Below are positions 7,310 to 14,877 of a stretch of 25,116 bases of DNA, one piece after another; within the stretch, counting starts at the first letter, position 1; each line of letters begins with the position of its first letter. The translations under genes and the position numbers were made by a program. Source of the stretch: Clostridia bacterium (GTDB taxonomy: Bacteria > Bacillota > Clostridia > Christensenellales > Aristaeellaceae); NCBI GenBank assembly GCA_016295665.1, contig JAEDKS010000014.1, forward strand, positions 1 to 25,116. Reading direction: 5' to 3'. Under the pieces are notes generated by a model. It had not been told where the DNA came from, searched no databases, and saw nothing but the letters and a program-made list of their open reading frames with translations.

Positions 7310-9661
7310 ATGAATCTGGATCGCGAGCTTATTTTATCGTGTGTTGAAGAGGATAACATTCAACGCGCCTATTTTCGTGTGCATCCCCTGCTGACTGTCT
7401 CCGGCAGCGCGGCGGAGGAGGCTGCACGGCTGTGGCCCAACGAGGGCTGTCTGCGCATCGTTCCCGACCGCGCGGAGCAGCATACCTTCAAGGAACGCAT
7501 GCGCGCCATGGGTGGATGGTGCGTGGTGGATCTGACCGTTTTCCCGCCGGAGGCAAACAAGATCCGCACCAACAAAAACTATCACCCCGACCGTGGAGAG
7601 ATCAATCAGTTCATTCTCTATTCCGACGCCGTGCTCTCCGCGCCGCCCTGCGTGTTCTACGAGGTGCTCGACGGCACCGCCGAGGCCTTTGGGGAGCTTG
7701 CCGCCGAGGCGGTCACGCCCCGCTTCTTCATCCGTGCCGATGACACGCTCTTTGGCCCTGTGGACAAGGCGCAGCCGGCGCTGCCCGGCCCCGCGCCCGA
7801 GGCCGAGGCCATGCTCTACAGCATCAACGATCTGAGCGGCAAGGCCCATACCATCCTCTGCATCGCCTCCGAGATGGACGACCGGCCCAAGCCCGTGCTC
7901 CGTGCCCCCGCCGCTAAAAACGGCTCCCAGCCGGCGGCGAAGCAGGAGGAGGCCGCCGCGCCCGCCGAAGCCCCCGCGAAGCCCGCCGGCAAGGAGAAGC
8001 CCGCCGAAGCGGCGCCCAAGTCCGATCACCGCGAGAAGCAGGCGGAGCAGCCTGCCGCCCCCGCGCCTGAAAAGGCCGCTCCCGCCACCGATGAGGCGCT
8101 GCCCATCGGTCAGCAGCTGAACATTCTCGACAGCAAGCAGTCCTTTGAGGAGACGCTGACCGGGCTCAACCAGCCCGTTTCCTCCGGAGCCAATCTGCTC
8201 CGCCGGGGCGCGCAGGAGCCGTCGCCCGTCCGCCCGAAGGAGCCTGCGGCTCCCCTCGCCGGGACGCCGCTGTACCGCGCGCCCATGCACACCTCCATCC
8301 CGCAGCCCAAGAACAAGCTGCAGGAGGTGGTGGCGGCCCAGTGCCGCGTCGTCCGCAATGACCCGCCCTGTGCGCCCCTGCCCTCCGGCTGTGCCATGAA
8401 GCAGGTGGACAATCCCGTGGAGGATGCCTGCACCGCGCTGCGGAAGGCGTGGGCGGTGCCCGAGGCCCAGACCCAGCTGGTGAACTGCATCCTCTCCCTG
8501 GAGGGCATGAACGCGCAGCTGAGCGCCTACAGCAACCGCCAGCACAACGCCTCTCCCCTGCTGCAGGCCATTCAGAACCGCCTGCAGGATCTGGAGGCGG
8601 AGCGCCTGACCGCGCTGGTGCAGCTGGACAAGGCACAGGCCGATCTGGAAACCTTCCGCAAAAACGCCATCGCCGCCGCCGCGGACAAGACCCGCGCCGA
8701 GCTGGCGAAGCTGGAAAAGCAGTGCGATGAGCAGCGGGCCATGCTTGCCAAACTCAAGGAGGAAACCAACCTGCTGATCGCGCAGCGGGATGAGCTGAAC
8801 AGGCGGGTGGACGCCCTCGCCGGCAACGAGCTGCCGGAGCGCATCGTCCATCTGATGGCGGATGCCGCCATGACCCTGCCGACGAGCAGCACGCCCATCC
8901 GCCTGTCGCCCGTCAGCGGCAGCGAGACCACCCTGGAGGACATGCTTGCCCGCGCGGAGAAGCTCTGCGAAAAGAGCAGCATTCCCTTCGTGCGCAACCG
9001 CGTCATCGCGCTGCTGGTGGCCCTGGCGGTTTCCAACCGCATCGGTCTGGTGTCCTCCGCGCCCGCGGCGGCTGCCACGCTCATTCGCGGCCTGTGCGCG
9101 ATCATGGGCTGGAGCTCCGGCTTTGGTCAGCAGACCTCTGCGGAGCAGCGCCCGCTGATCGCCGGTGCCCCGGTGGATGCCACCCCGGTTCTCCTGCTGA
9201 CCAGCCTGGCGACCTACGCGCCCCTGGCCGGCGCCCGCAAGCTGATGCTCGCACGCACCGCCGCCCCGCTGACGCGGAATCCCGCGTATGAGACCGAGCA
9301 GTGGCCCGTGCTGCCCCTGGGCGTGACCCAGTTTGTGCCCGAGGTCACCTGCGACAGCGCCCTGCCCGTTTCCATGGCCTCCCTGCTGGCGCTGCTGAAG
9401 CCGGACACCATCCCCGACGAGCAGATCGACCGGGTGATGGCACCGGTGATGGCGCTGATTCCGCCGCTGTCCGGACGCAGCAGGCTCGAGCTGCGGCGGT
9501 TTATCTCCTCCTGCGCCGCCGTCATGGAGGGCGGTCTGGCTGCCGCCTGCGACTGGGCCATCCTGCTGTGGGTGCTGCCGGCGCTGGAGCGCACCCCGCG
9601 CAGCATCGCCGCCGCCAAGCCGCTGCTGGCTGAGTATCCCGTCTCCTCCGAGGCGCTTTGA
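7310..9661 (+). CDS. Large multidomain protein of unknown function, possible pseudo-AAA+ ATPase
   Basis: I do not recognise this 783-residue protein. No signal peptide or clear membrane helix is seen, so it is probably cytoplasmic. Residues 1 to about 190 look globular (for example GGWCVVDLTVFPPEANKIR). Residues 195-265 are a low-complexity Ala/Pro/Lys/Glu linker, and about 400-510 read as a coiled coil. The C-terminal 240 residues follow the order of an AAA+ domain of the McrB/MoxR kind. A hydrophobic strand leads into 578-591 (IGLVSSAPAAAATL) where a P-loop would sit. TPVLLLTSLATYAPL (625 onward) sits where Walker B would be, and the helical end (SRLELRRFISSCAAVMEGG, then DWAILLWVLPALE) resembles the lid. 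The Gly-Lys-Thr and Asp-Glu residues are missing, so ATP hydrolysis is unlikely. Coding quality, promoter and terminator are normal. The AAA+ reading is inference. Confidence 0.8.
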   Translation: MNLDRELILSCVEEDNIQRAYFRVHPLLTVSGSAAEEAARLWPNEGCLRIVPDRAEQHTFKERMRAMGGWCVVDLTVFPPEANKIRTNKNYHPDRGEINQFILYSDAVLSAPPCVFYEVLDGTAEAFGELAAEAVTPRFFIRADDTLFGPVDKAQPALPGPAPEAEAMLYSINDLSGKAHTILCIASEMDDRPKPVLRAPAAKNGSQPAAKQEEAAAPAEAPAKPAGKEKPAEAAPKSDHREKQAEQPAAPAPEKAAPATDEALPIGQQLNILDSKQSFEETLTGLNQPVSSGANLLRRGAQEPSPVRPKEPAAPLAGTPLYRAPMHTSIPQPKNKLQEVVAAQCRVVRNDPPCAPLPSGCAMKQVDNPVEDACTALRKAWAVPEAQTQLVNCILSLEGMNAQLSAYSNRQHNASPLLQAIQNRLQDLEAERLTALVQLDKAQADLETFRKNAIAAAADKTRAELAKLEKQCDEQRAMLAKLKEETNLLIAQRDELNRRVDALAGNELPERIVHLMADAAMTLPTSSTPIRLSPVSGSETTLEDMLARAEKLCEKSSIPFVRNRVIALLVALAVSNRIGLVSSAPAAAATLIRGLCAIMGWSSGFGQQTSAEQRPLIAGAPVDATPVLLLTSLATYAPLAGARKLMLARTAAPLTRNPAYETEQWPVLPLGVTQFVPEVTCDSALPVSMASLLALLKPDTIPDEQIDRVMAPVMALIPPLSGRSRLELRRFISSCAAVMEGGLAAACDWAILLWVLPALERTPRSIAAAKPLLAEYPVSSEAL

Positions 9662-9669
9662 CGCAAATC

Positions 9670-9697
9670 AAAAAAGCGGGACTTCCCCCTGTCCCGC
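9670..9697 (-). terminator. Terminator of the gpr-spoIIP transcript
   Basis: A 7-bp stem (9676-9682 with 9691-9697) and an 8-nt loop are followed on the minus strand by six T residues (9670-9675). Confidence 0.8.
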
Positions 9698-9710
9698 CTC
9701 TCCCATACCG

Positions 9711-9746
9711 GGTCGTCCGGCTCCTGCGGGAGCCGGGCGACCTTTT
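9711..9746 (+). terminator. Terminator of the 783-residue protein gene
   Basis: A 14-bp stem (9711-9724 with 9729-9742, one G-T pair) with a TGCG loop is followed by TTTT (9743-9746). It lies just beyond the minus-strand terminator, as expected between convergent genes. Confidence 0.85.
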
Positions 9747-9758
9747 GCGTCGCGCCGC

Positions 9759-10607
9759 TCAGTCCGCCGCCTCCACCAGGGTGGCGAGGATGGCATGCGC
9801 CAGGTACGGAATGCCGCTGAGCACCTCGTCCAGCGTGTTGAAGTTGTTGCCGCATTCAATCAGCACGCAGCAGGGCGCGATATGCTGGTTGTAGCGCCCG
9901 GTTTTGAGCGCAATCGAGCGGCACAGCCCCTCATGCTGCCCGTTCAGGCTGTCCGTGATGCTCTGGGCGATGGCGTAGTTGGCTTCCCAGTCCGGCTTCT
10001 CCGCATACCCCTCGCCCTTGCCCACCAGCACCATGAACCGGGCCGTTTCCACGCCGCCGATGTTCACCGTGCGCTGCACCGCCGTCGCCGATGCGAAGGC
10101 ATCCCGGTGCAGGTCGATGTACAGGTCATAGGCTTCGCCACGCGCCAGCCGCTCCTCCAGCATGGTCAGCGAGCGCTGATAGCTCTCCGCCAGATTGGGC
10201 GGCTCAAAGGCGGTGGTGTCGTGCACCACCTCAAAGCCCAGCGATGTCAGCGACGCGGTCAGCGCGTCCCCCACCGCGACCATATTGGCGCTGTTGTCCC
10301 GGGTGCGCCACTTCTCCGTTTCGACATAGGGATCATCCGCAGTCTGCGTGAACGCCTCCCAGGTGTGGGTGTGATAGATCAGAATCCGCTTGCCGTTGGT
10401 CGCCGGAACGGCTGTGGGACGCAGCACCTCCACATGAAGGCTCGTATCCGGCGCCCCGGTGGGAGTCGGTGTCTCCGTGGGCACGGGCTCCACCCGAAAC
10501 AGCGCCTCCGCTGATGCCGGAGCGGCCAAGCCGCAGAGCATCATCAACAGCAGCAGCGCCACGCCGCAGCGCAGCCCCCGGCGCCCTCTTTCCTGTTTTA
10601 TCCGCAT
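9759..10607 (-). CDS. spoIIP: Stage II sporulation protein P
   Basis: This is a 282-residue peptidoglycan hydrolase of the engulfment machinery. In B. subtilis SpoIIP is an amidase and endopeptidase that works with SpoIID and SpoIIM at the septum. The start at 10607 is chosen because GAGGTG lies 6 nt upstream and it opens a membrane or signal segment (about 13-33, ending PASA); an open GTG start at 10670 lacks a good site. A Pro/Thr-rich linker follows. The Amidase_3-like fold is marked by YHTHTWEAF (78-86), YIDLHRDA in the middle and LIECGNNFN near the end, which carry the zinc and catalytic residues. It is shorter than the Bacillus protein, mostly in the linker. It follows gpr, the order also found in Bacillus. 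Confidence 0.93.
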   Translation of the reverse strand: MRIKQERGRRGLRCGVALLLLMMLCGLAAPASAEALFRVEPVPTETPTPTGAPDTSLHVEVLRPTAVPATNGKRILIYHTHTWEAFTQTADDPYVETEKWRTRDNSANMVAVGDALTASLTSLGFEVVHDTTAFEPPNLAESYQRSLTMLEERLARGEAYDLYIDLHRDAFASATAVQRTVNIGGVETARFMVLVGKGEGYAEKPDWEANYAIAQSITDSLNGQHEGLCRSIALKTGRYNQHIAPCCVLIECGNNFNTLDEVLSGIPYLAHAILATLVEAAD

Positions 10608-10686
10608 GGCACGCACCTCGTTCCTTGTTTGGTACAGGCTATGCAGCCCGTCCCATGGATAGAAGATCACCCGGCCCCTCCGCGCC

Positions 10687-11574
10687 TCAGTGCAGGTAGT
10701 GGCTCAGCTCCTCCATGGAGCAGCCCGGCTGCAGCGCCGCGTTAATGGCCAGCGCCAGCATGTCCGACAGCCCGGCTACCAGCTCGTCGATGTCCCGGGG
10801 GGTGACCACCATCTCGGACACGGCGTTCCCCGCCAGCTCCTCCGCCATGGCCTCGGCAGCCTCCTCGCCGGACTCCCGGGACAGGATGCGCTTCAGCGCG
10901 TCCCGGACGATGGTGGAGGCATACACCACCATGGGAATCCCCAGCGCCACCACGGGCACATGCAGCGTCGCCTCGCACAGCGCCGCACGATGGTTGCCCA
11001 CGCCGCTGCCGGGCTGTATGCCCGTGTCCGTCAGCTGGACGGTGGTGCAGATGTGGCTGGTCTCCATGGCGGCAAGGGCATCCACCACGACGACCGCCGC
11101 CGGATGCAGCCGCTCCACCAGCCCCATCGCCATCTCCGCCGTCTCCACGCCCGTGATGCCCAGCACGCCCGGGGACATGGCGCACACGCTGCGCAGCCGC
11201 TCGTCCCGCAGGTGTCGCGTCACCAGCACGCCGCTGACCACCCGGTCTCCCAGCGCATCCGCCGTCATGCGCCGGTTGCCCAGCCCCAGCACCAGCACAT
11301 CCCCGCTCACGGGCAGCATATGCCGCAGCACCCGGGCAATCTCTCGGGCCACCGGAATCCGCTCCGCCGGTGAGAGCAGGGGCAGATTCGGATGCCACAT
11401 GGTCCAGTAGGCTCCCTGAGGCTTGCCCAGCCGTCGCGCCGCCTGCGGGGATGTGATGCGCACCCAGGTGATTTCGCTCTCGCCGCGCCTGTGCTGTTCC
11501 ACCGATACGCCCTGCTCCGTGCCGCATTCCCCTCCGGTGCTCTCCATGGCAAGATCCGTGCGGTAGCCTGTCAT
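10687..11574 (-). CDS. gpr: Germination protease GPR
   Basis: This 295-residue aspartic-type endopeptidase degrades small acid-soluble spore proteins at germination. It is made in the forespore as an inactive zymogen. The start at 11574 follows GGGAGGG (about 6 nt away) and begins MTGYRTDLAMES, matching the family's RTDLA start; the frame is open further upstream to 11766 but without a site. Family blocks include VLVLGLGNRRMTADALG and VVVVDALAAM, which carry the conserved aspartates, and SGVGNHRAAL. Only about seven residues precede the expected processing point, fewer than in Bacillus megaterium. spoIIP follows after 79 nt. A terminator separates it from the phosphoribosyltransferase gene, so it needs its own forespore promoter, which I could not place with confidence. 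Confidence 0.93.
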   Translation of the reverse strand: MTGYRTDLAMESTGGECGTEQGVSVEQHRRGESEITWVRITSPQAARRLGKPQGAYWTMWHPNLPLLSPAERIPVAREIARVLRHMLPVSGDVLVLGLGNRRMTADALGDRVVSGVLVTRHLRDERLRSVCAMSPGVLGITGVETAEMAMGLVERLHPAAVVVVDALAAMETSHICTTVQLTDTGIQPGSGVGNHRAALCEATLHVPVVALGIPMVVYASTIVRDALKRILSRESGEEAAEAMAEELAGNAVSEMVVTPRDIDELVAGLSDMLALAINAALQPGCSMEELSHYLH

Positions 11575-11637
11575 AGCGTTCCCTCCCATTCGGATACCCT
11601 TTGGAAGAAGTATGCGCCGCCGCCCGGGATTCCATGC

Positions 11638-11675
11638 AAAAAACGCCTCTCTCCATATGGGAGAAAGACGTTTTT
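11638..11675 (-). terminator. Terminator of the phosphoribosyltransferase gene
   Basis: AAAAACG (11639-11645) pairs with CGTTTTT (11669-11675) around an inner imperfect stem with an ATAT loop. On the minus strand it ends in six T residues. It isolates gpr-spoIIP from the vegetative gene upstream. Confidence 0.75.
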
Positions 11676-11689
11676 CTGGTGAAAGGCGC

Positions 11690-12244
11690 TCAGCCGATGA
11701 CCTCGCCCTTCGCGTTGAACACGGGGAGCTTCTCCAGATAGATGAGATCCTCGCGGCTCTGCGCATCGCCCTCCGCCAAGATCGCCATCCGTCCGCAGAC
11801 CTCGCCGCCGGCCTGCTCGACCAGCTGCTCCAGCGCCCGCAGGCTCTCGCCGGTGGAGATCACGTCATCCACGATCAGAATCCGCTTGCCGCGCATCAGC
11901 GCCGCGTCCGCGCCATCCAGGTACAGCTTCTGCACCGCCGCCGTGGTGATGGACTTGACCTCCACGCCGAAGATATTCTGCATGTACAGCTTCGGGCCCT
12001 TGCGCGCCAGCAGCCACTTGGCATCACCGGCCTGCCGCGCCATCTCGTAGGCCAGCGGGATGCCCTTGGACTCTGCGGTCAGAATGTAGTCATAGGCCGG
12101 CGCCTTCTTCAGCAGCTCGGCAGCACAGGCCTGCGTCAGCTCACAGTCGCCGAAGATGACGAACGCGCCGATATACAGCTCGTCGTTCACGCGGCAGATG
12201 GGCAGCTCACGATGGAGCCCCGCAATCGTCATAGGATACTTCAT
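11690..12244 (-). CDS. Phosphoribosyltransferase, adenine-PRT-like
   Basis: This 184-residue type I phosphoribosyltransferase transfers the ribose phosphate of PRPP to a base. The PRPP-binding motif RILIVDDVISTGESL is intact, and the flexible-loop region (ARKGPKLYMQNIFGVEVKSITT) precedes it. The protein resembles those commonly labelled adenine phosphoribosyltransferase in Clostridia, for purine salvage. The base specificity is not readable here, so I withhold apt. The start at 12244 uses AAGG 9 nt upstream; a TTG at 12253 is the alternative. It has its own strong promoter and terminator, so it is a single-gene unit between two sporulation loci. Confidence 0.87.
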   Translation of the reverse strand: MKYPMTIAGLHRELPICRVNDELYIGAFVIFGDCELTQACAAELLKKAPAYDYILTAESKGIPLAYEMARQAGDAKWLLARKGPKLYMQNIFGVEVKSITTAAVQKLYLDGADAALMRGKRILIVDDVISTGESLRALEQLVEQAGGEVCGRMAILAEGDAQSREDLIYLEKLPVFNAKGEVIG

Positions 12245-12274
12245 CCGTACCAACCTTCATTTCTCGTTTGATTC

Positions 12275-12290
12275 AGCACGCCTCCGTGCT
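12275..12290 (-). promoter_or_regulatory. Small hairpin in the phosphoribosyltransferase leader
   Basis: AGCACG and CGTGCT (6 bp) flank a 4-nt loop directly after the predicted transcript start. It may stabilise the message. No known purine riboswitch is seen; the leader is too short for one. Confidence 0.35.
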
Positions 12291-12300
12291 GTCGCCAAAG

Positions 12301-12329
12301 CTATTGTAGCGCGAAAAACAGTCCTTGTC
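12301..12329 (-). promoter_or_regulatory. Strong sigma-A promoter of the phosphoribosyltransferase gene
   Basis: On the minus strand, TTGACA (12324-12329) and TACAAT (12301-12306) are separated by exactly 17 nt. Confidence 0.8.
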
Positions 12330-12416
12330 AACGCGCAAACCGACGAAATCAGCCGATTTCCGCCACGCGCACTCCTTTTCTCGGGGAACGCGCCTGACCC
12401 GATGGCTTCCGCAGCG

Positions 12417-13904
12417 CTACAGCAGGATGCAGATCATGCCCCCATCCCCCTCGTTGAGCATCTTGCCCAGCGTCTCCTGCACCTTCTGCCGGGCATCCTC
12501 GGGCATCCGGGCCAGCTTCCCCGCCAGATCCTCCTGCACCATGGCGCTCAGGCTCTTTCCAAAGAAGTTCGTCTGCCACAGCTGCTCCGGATCGCTGCGG
12601 TAGGTCTCCTGCAGGAACTGCGCCAGCTCCTCGGACTGCTTCTCGGTGCCCACCACCGGCGTCACCTCCGTCGCCACGTCCACGCTGATCAGGTGCAGAG
12701 ACGGGGCATGCGCCCGGAGGCGGACGCCGTACTGACCGTTCTGCTTCACGATCTCCGGCGCCTCCAGGGTCATGTCGGACACGTCCGGCGTGACCAGTCC
12801 ATAGCCCGTTTCCGCCACCTCCTGCAGCGCCGTAGCCACCTGATCGTAGGCGCTCTTGGCCTGCACCAGCTCCTTCATCAGCGACAGCAGGTGCGCATCG
12901 GAGCGGATGGGCGTACCGCATTCCTCCCCCAGCACCCGGGTGAACAGGCCCTCCTTCAGGGGCAGCACCAGGTCGAGCCGACCCTCGCCCGGGCTCATCT
13001 GACCGGCGCGGGGCTCCAGAACGTAGGGGCTCTCGGCGAACACCTCGGTAAGCAGGTCGGTCTCCCGCATACGGTGCGGCGTCTGCCCGGCGGCGCGCAC
13101 GCCGTCCAGCACATGCTTCACCAGCCAGTGGGTGTCGTCCAGCGCCGCGAGCCACGCGGGCGCATCCACCCGCACCTCCCGCAGCGGGAACTCCAGCAGC
13201 ACGCTCTCCAGGACATGCTGAATGTCCTCCACCCTCATCTCCTTCGCGTTGAGCAGCATCACAGGCACCGCGTACTTCTCCTCCAGCTGATCCCGCAGCG
13301 CCAGGGTATCCATAGCCCGGGGCGCGGCGGAGTTGAGAATCACCACGAAGGGCTTGCCCAGCGCCTTCATCTCCCGCACCACCCGCTCCTCCGCGTCGGC
13401 GTAGGCGCTGCGGGGCAGCTCGGTGATGGTGCCGTCGGTGGTGACCACCAGACCGATGGTGGCGTGGTCGGTCATGACCCGACGGGTTCCCACCTCCGCC
13501 GCCTGATGGAACGGGATGTCCTGCTCAAACCAGGGCGTATGCACCATGCGGGCCGCCTCATTCTCCGCGGTGCCCAGCGCGCCCGGCACCAGGTAGCCCA
13601 CGCTGTCCACCATCCGCAGCCGCACCGTCGCCTGATCGCTCAGGGCGACCTCCACCGCCTCGTCGGGCACAAATTTGGGCTGCGTGGTCATGATGGTGCG
13701 GCCCGTCCCGCTCTGGGGCAGCTCATCACTGAGGCGATCCCGGCGGCTGCCCGGCGCCATCCTCGGGAGCACAAGCTCCTCCATGAACCGGGTGATCAGC
13801 GTGGACTTGCCCGTCCTGACCGGCCCGACCACGCCGATGTACACATCCCCGTCGGTGCGCTCCGCAATATCCCGATACAGGTCAAACCTCTGCTCCTGAA
13901 CCAT
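12417..13904 (-). CDS. spoIVA: Stage IV sporulation protein A
   Basis: This 495-residue ATPase (Bacillus 492) polymerises on the forespore surface as the base layer of the spore coat. The start at 13904 follows AGGAGGG at 7 nt. The Walker A motif VGPVRTGKST (26-35, Lys33) and the following switch region are those of SpoIVA, which evolved from a GTPase but uses ATP. The middle domain and the C-terminal GGMICILL end also fit. In Bacillus the C-terminus contacts the SpoVM peptide that places the protein. It is expressed in the mother cell, and a sigma-E-like promoter is visible upstream. No truncation is seen. Confidence 0.96.
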   Translation of the reverse strand: MVQEQRFDLYRDIAERTDGDVYIGVVGPVRTGKSTLITRFMEELVLPRMAPGSRRDRLSDELPQSGTGRTIMTTQPKFVPDEAVEVALSDQATVRLRMVDSVGYLVPGALGTAENEAARMVHTPWFEQDIPFHQAAEVGTRRVMTDHATIGLVVTTDGTITELPRSAYADAEERVVREMKALGKPFVVILNSAAPRAMDTLALRDQLEEKYAVPVMLLNAKEMRVEDIQHVLESVLLEFPLREVRVDAPAWLAALDDTHWLVKHVLDGVRAAGQTPHRMRETDLLTEVFAESPYVLEPRAGQMSPGEGRLDLVLPLKEGLFTRVLGEECGTPIRSDAHLLSLMKELVQAKSAYDQVATALQEVAETGYGLVTPDVSDMTLEAPEIVKQNGQYGVRLRAHAPSLHLISVDVATEVTPVVGTEKQSEELAQFLQETYRSDPEQLWQTNFFGKSLSAMVQEDLAGKLARMPEDARQKVQETLGKMLNEGDGGMICILL

Positions 13905-13934
13905 GCGATGTCCCTCCTCGCTTCGCTTACCCCA

Positions 13935-13963
13935 TGTGTATGACCTGCCCCGGTGGTTTATGC
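13935..13963 (-). promoter_or_regulatory. Sigma-E-like promoter of spoIVA
   Basis: On the minus strand, GCATAAA (13957-13963), 14 nt, then CATACACA (13935-13942) fits the sigma-E pattern (KMATATT, N13-15, CATACANT) with few mismatches. It sits about 30 nt before the start codon. Bacillus spoIVA is a known sigma-E gene, which supports the call. Confidence 0.6.
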
Positions 13964-13991
13964 CGCCGGTGAAAAGCGCTCCAATACGCAA

Positions 13992-14185
13992 AAAAAGAGG
14001 TTCTTCACGTTTTATAGTGGAAAGAGAAGCTCGGAATAGCAACGATGGTCAAGCCATCGTTGAGAGAGGACGGGCAACGAAGGAGTCGTTGTGCGGCATT
14101 GTGTGCTTCCTTCTCTGCCAACCTTTCAGCCAGCGGCTGATTTCCTTATAGACATTCCACTACTTTCCGTGATGAACCTCTTTTT
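13992..14185. mobile_element. MITE-like element with 31-nt inverted ends
   Basis: The ends 13992-14022 and 14155-14185 are inverted repeats matching at 25 of 31 positions, with AAAAAGAGGTTC outermost and TAGTGGAA innermost. Inside are three smaller hairpins: 14041-14048 with 14054-14061, 14075-14080 with 14086-14091, and a CAGCC/GGCTG pair near 14128-14138. There is no coding capacity. This is the build of a non-autonomous transposon, possibly moved by an ISL3-type transposase, though that family link is from memory only. No clear target duplication is seen. It lies about 30 bp upstream of the spoIVA promoter. Confidence 0.55.
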
Positions 14186-14204
14186 CAATGCTTTCTGTTT
14201 TGTT

Positions 14205-14228
14205 TTCCACTACTTTTCGTGAAGAACC
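14205..14228. repeat. Third copy of the element end
   Basis: This 24-nt stretch matches 14155-14178 at 22 of 24 positions in direct orientation, 50 bp downstream. It also shares GGTTCTTCACG and TAGTGGAA with the left end in inverted orientation. It may be a second boundary or the remnant of another insertion. Confidence 0.6.
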
Positions 14229-14256
14229 AAAAAAGAAGCCTTTCGGCTCCTTTTTT
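14229..14256 (-). terminator. Terminator of rplS
   Basis: On the minus strand a 12-bp stem (one G-T pair) capped by a GAAA tetraloop ends in six T residues (14229-14234), 15 nt after the rplS stop. It abuts the repeat at 14205-14228. Confidence 0.85.
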
Positions 14257-14271
14257 CTGCACCGCGCAGGC

Positions 14272-14622
14272 TCAGGCACGCTTGATCTCCTTGATCTTCG
14301 CAGCCTTGCCCTGCAGAGAACGCAGATAGTACAGCTTGGCACGACGCACCTTGCCGCTGCGGATGACCGTCACGCTGGCCACGCGCGGAGAGTGCAGCGG
14401 GAACGTACGCTCCACGCCAATGCCGTAGGACACACGACGCACCGTGAAGGTCTCACGGATGCCGCCGTTGCGCATCGCGATCACAGTACCCTCGAACGCC
14501 TGGAGACGCTCGTGGCTGCCCTCGACCACCTTCACCTGAACACGCACGGTGTCACCGATGTGGATGGTCGGCAGATCGGTTCGGAGCTGCTTCGCCTCGA
14601 TCGAACGGATAATTTCGCTCAT
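14272..14622 (-). CDS. rplS: 50S ribosomal protein L19
   Basis: This 116-residue structural protein of the large ribosomal subunit lies at the 30S-50S interface. The sequence is canonical from end to end: the N-terminal IHIGDTVRVQVKVVEGSHERLQ part, GIGVERTFPLHSP, and the basic end RRAKLYYLRSLQGKAAKIKE. AAGGAGG precedes the ATG. It is transcribed alone from an extended -10 promoter, with a leader of about 95 nt. Firmicutes often carry an L19 leader RNA there that controls the gene; the leader here is GC-rich and could be one, but I cannot confirm the fold. The usual partners rimM and trmD are not adjacent. Confidence 0.98.
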   Translation of the reverse strand: MSEIIRSIEAKQLRTDLPTIHIGDTVRVQVKVVEGSHERLQAFEGTVIAMRNGGIRETFTVRRVSYGIGVERTFPLHSPRVASVTVIRSGKVRRAKLYYLRSLQGKAAKIKEIKRA

Positions 14623-14722
14623 GGTTGGTTCCTCCTTCCCTCATAGACGTTCGTATCCGGCTCGCACGCCAGAAGCGCACAGCGAAATCCGGACAGCGGA
14701 CCGCCCGTTTGACACGAATGGT

Positions 14723-14752
14723 ATTATAACACAGCTTGCCCGGGAAAAGCAA
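14723..14752 (-). promoter_or_regulatory. Promoter of rplS
   Basis: On the minus strand, TTGCTT (14747-14752), an 18-nt spacer and TATAAT (14723-14728) are found. It diverges from the ychF promoter. Confidence 0.7.
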
Positions 14753-14805
14753 GGGGTTTTTCTCATTTTTCCGGAAGTTTTTTGCCCAACCGGACGAAGA
14801 AATGA

Positions 14806-14834
14806 TTGCTTTTCTGAAAAGCAGGCATTATAAT
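14806..14834 (+). promoter_or_regulatory. Promoter of the ychF operon
   Basis: TTGCTT (14806-14811), a 17-nt spacer and TATAAT (14829-14834) are found. The -35 is the same as in the divergent rplS promoter. Confidence 0.75.
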
Positions 14835-14877
14835 GGAGTGGTTGACCTGATAAAGATTCCGAAAGGAGTACCCAAAG

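Noticed and set aside
11575..11640. Sigma-G-type promoter for gpr
   Set aside because: A GCATA box is present on the minus strand, but no -10 at the right distance resembles CATNHTA, so I did not list it.
12330..12416. Terminator of spoIVA
   Set aside because: A GAAATC/GATTTC hairpin near 12345-12362 is short and lacks a proper T tail, so it is not listed as a terminator.
12156..13943. Long plus-strand open frame of 595 residues opposite spoIVA
   Set aside because: Its composition (His, Arg, Gln, Leu rich) is typical of a frame opposite a GC-rich gene; spoIVA on the other strand has all family motifs.
14205..14228. Three similar repeats as a CRISPR array
   Set aside because: Only three copies, one inverted, with unequal spacing; the pattern fits transposon ends.
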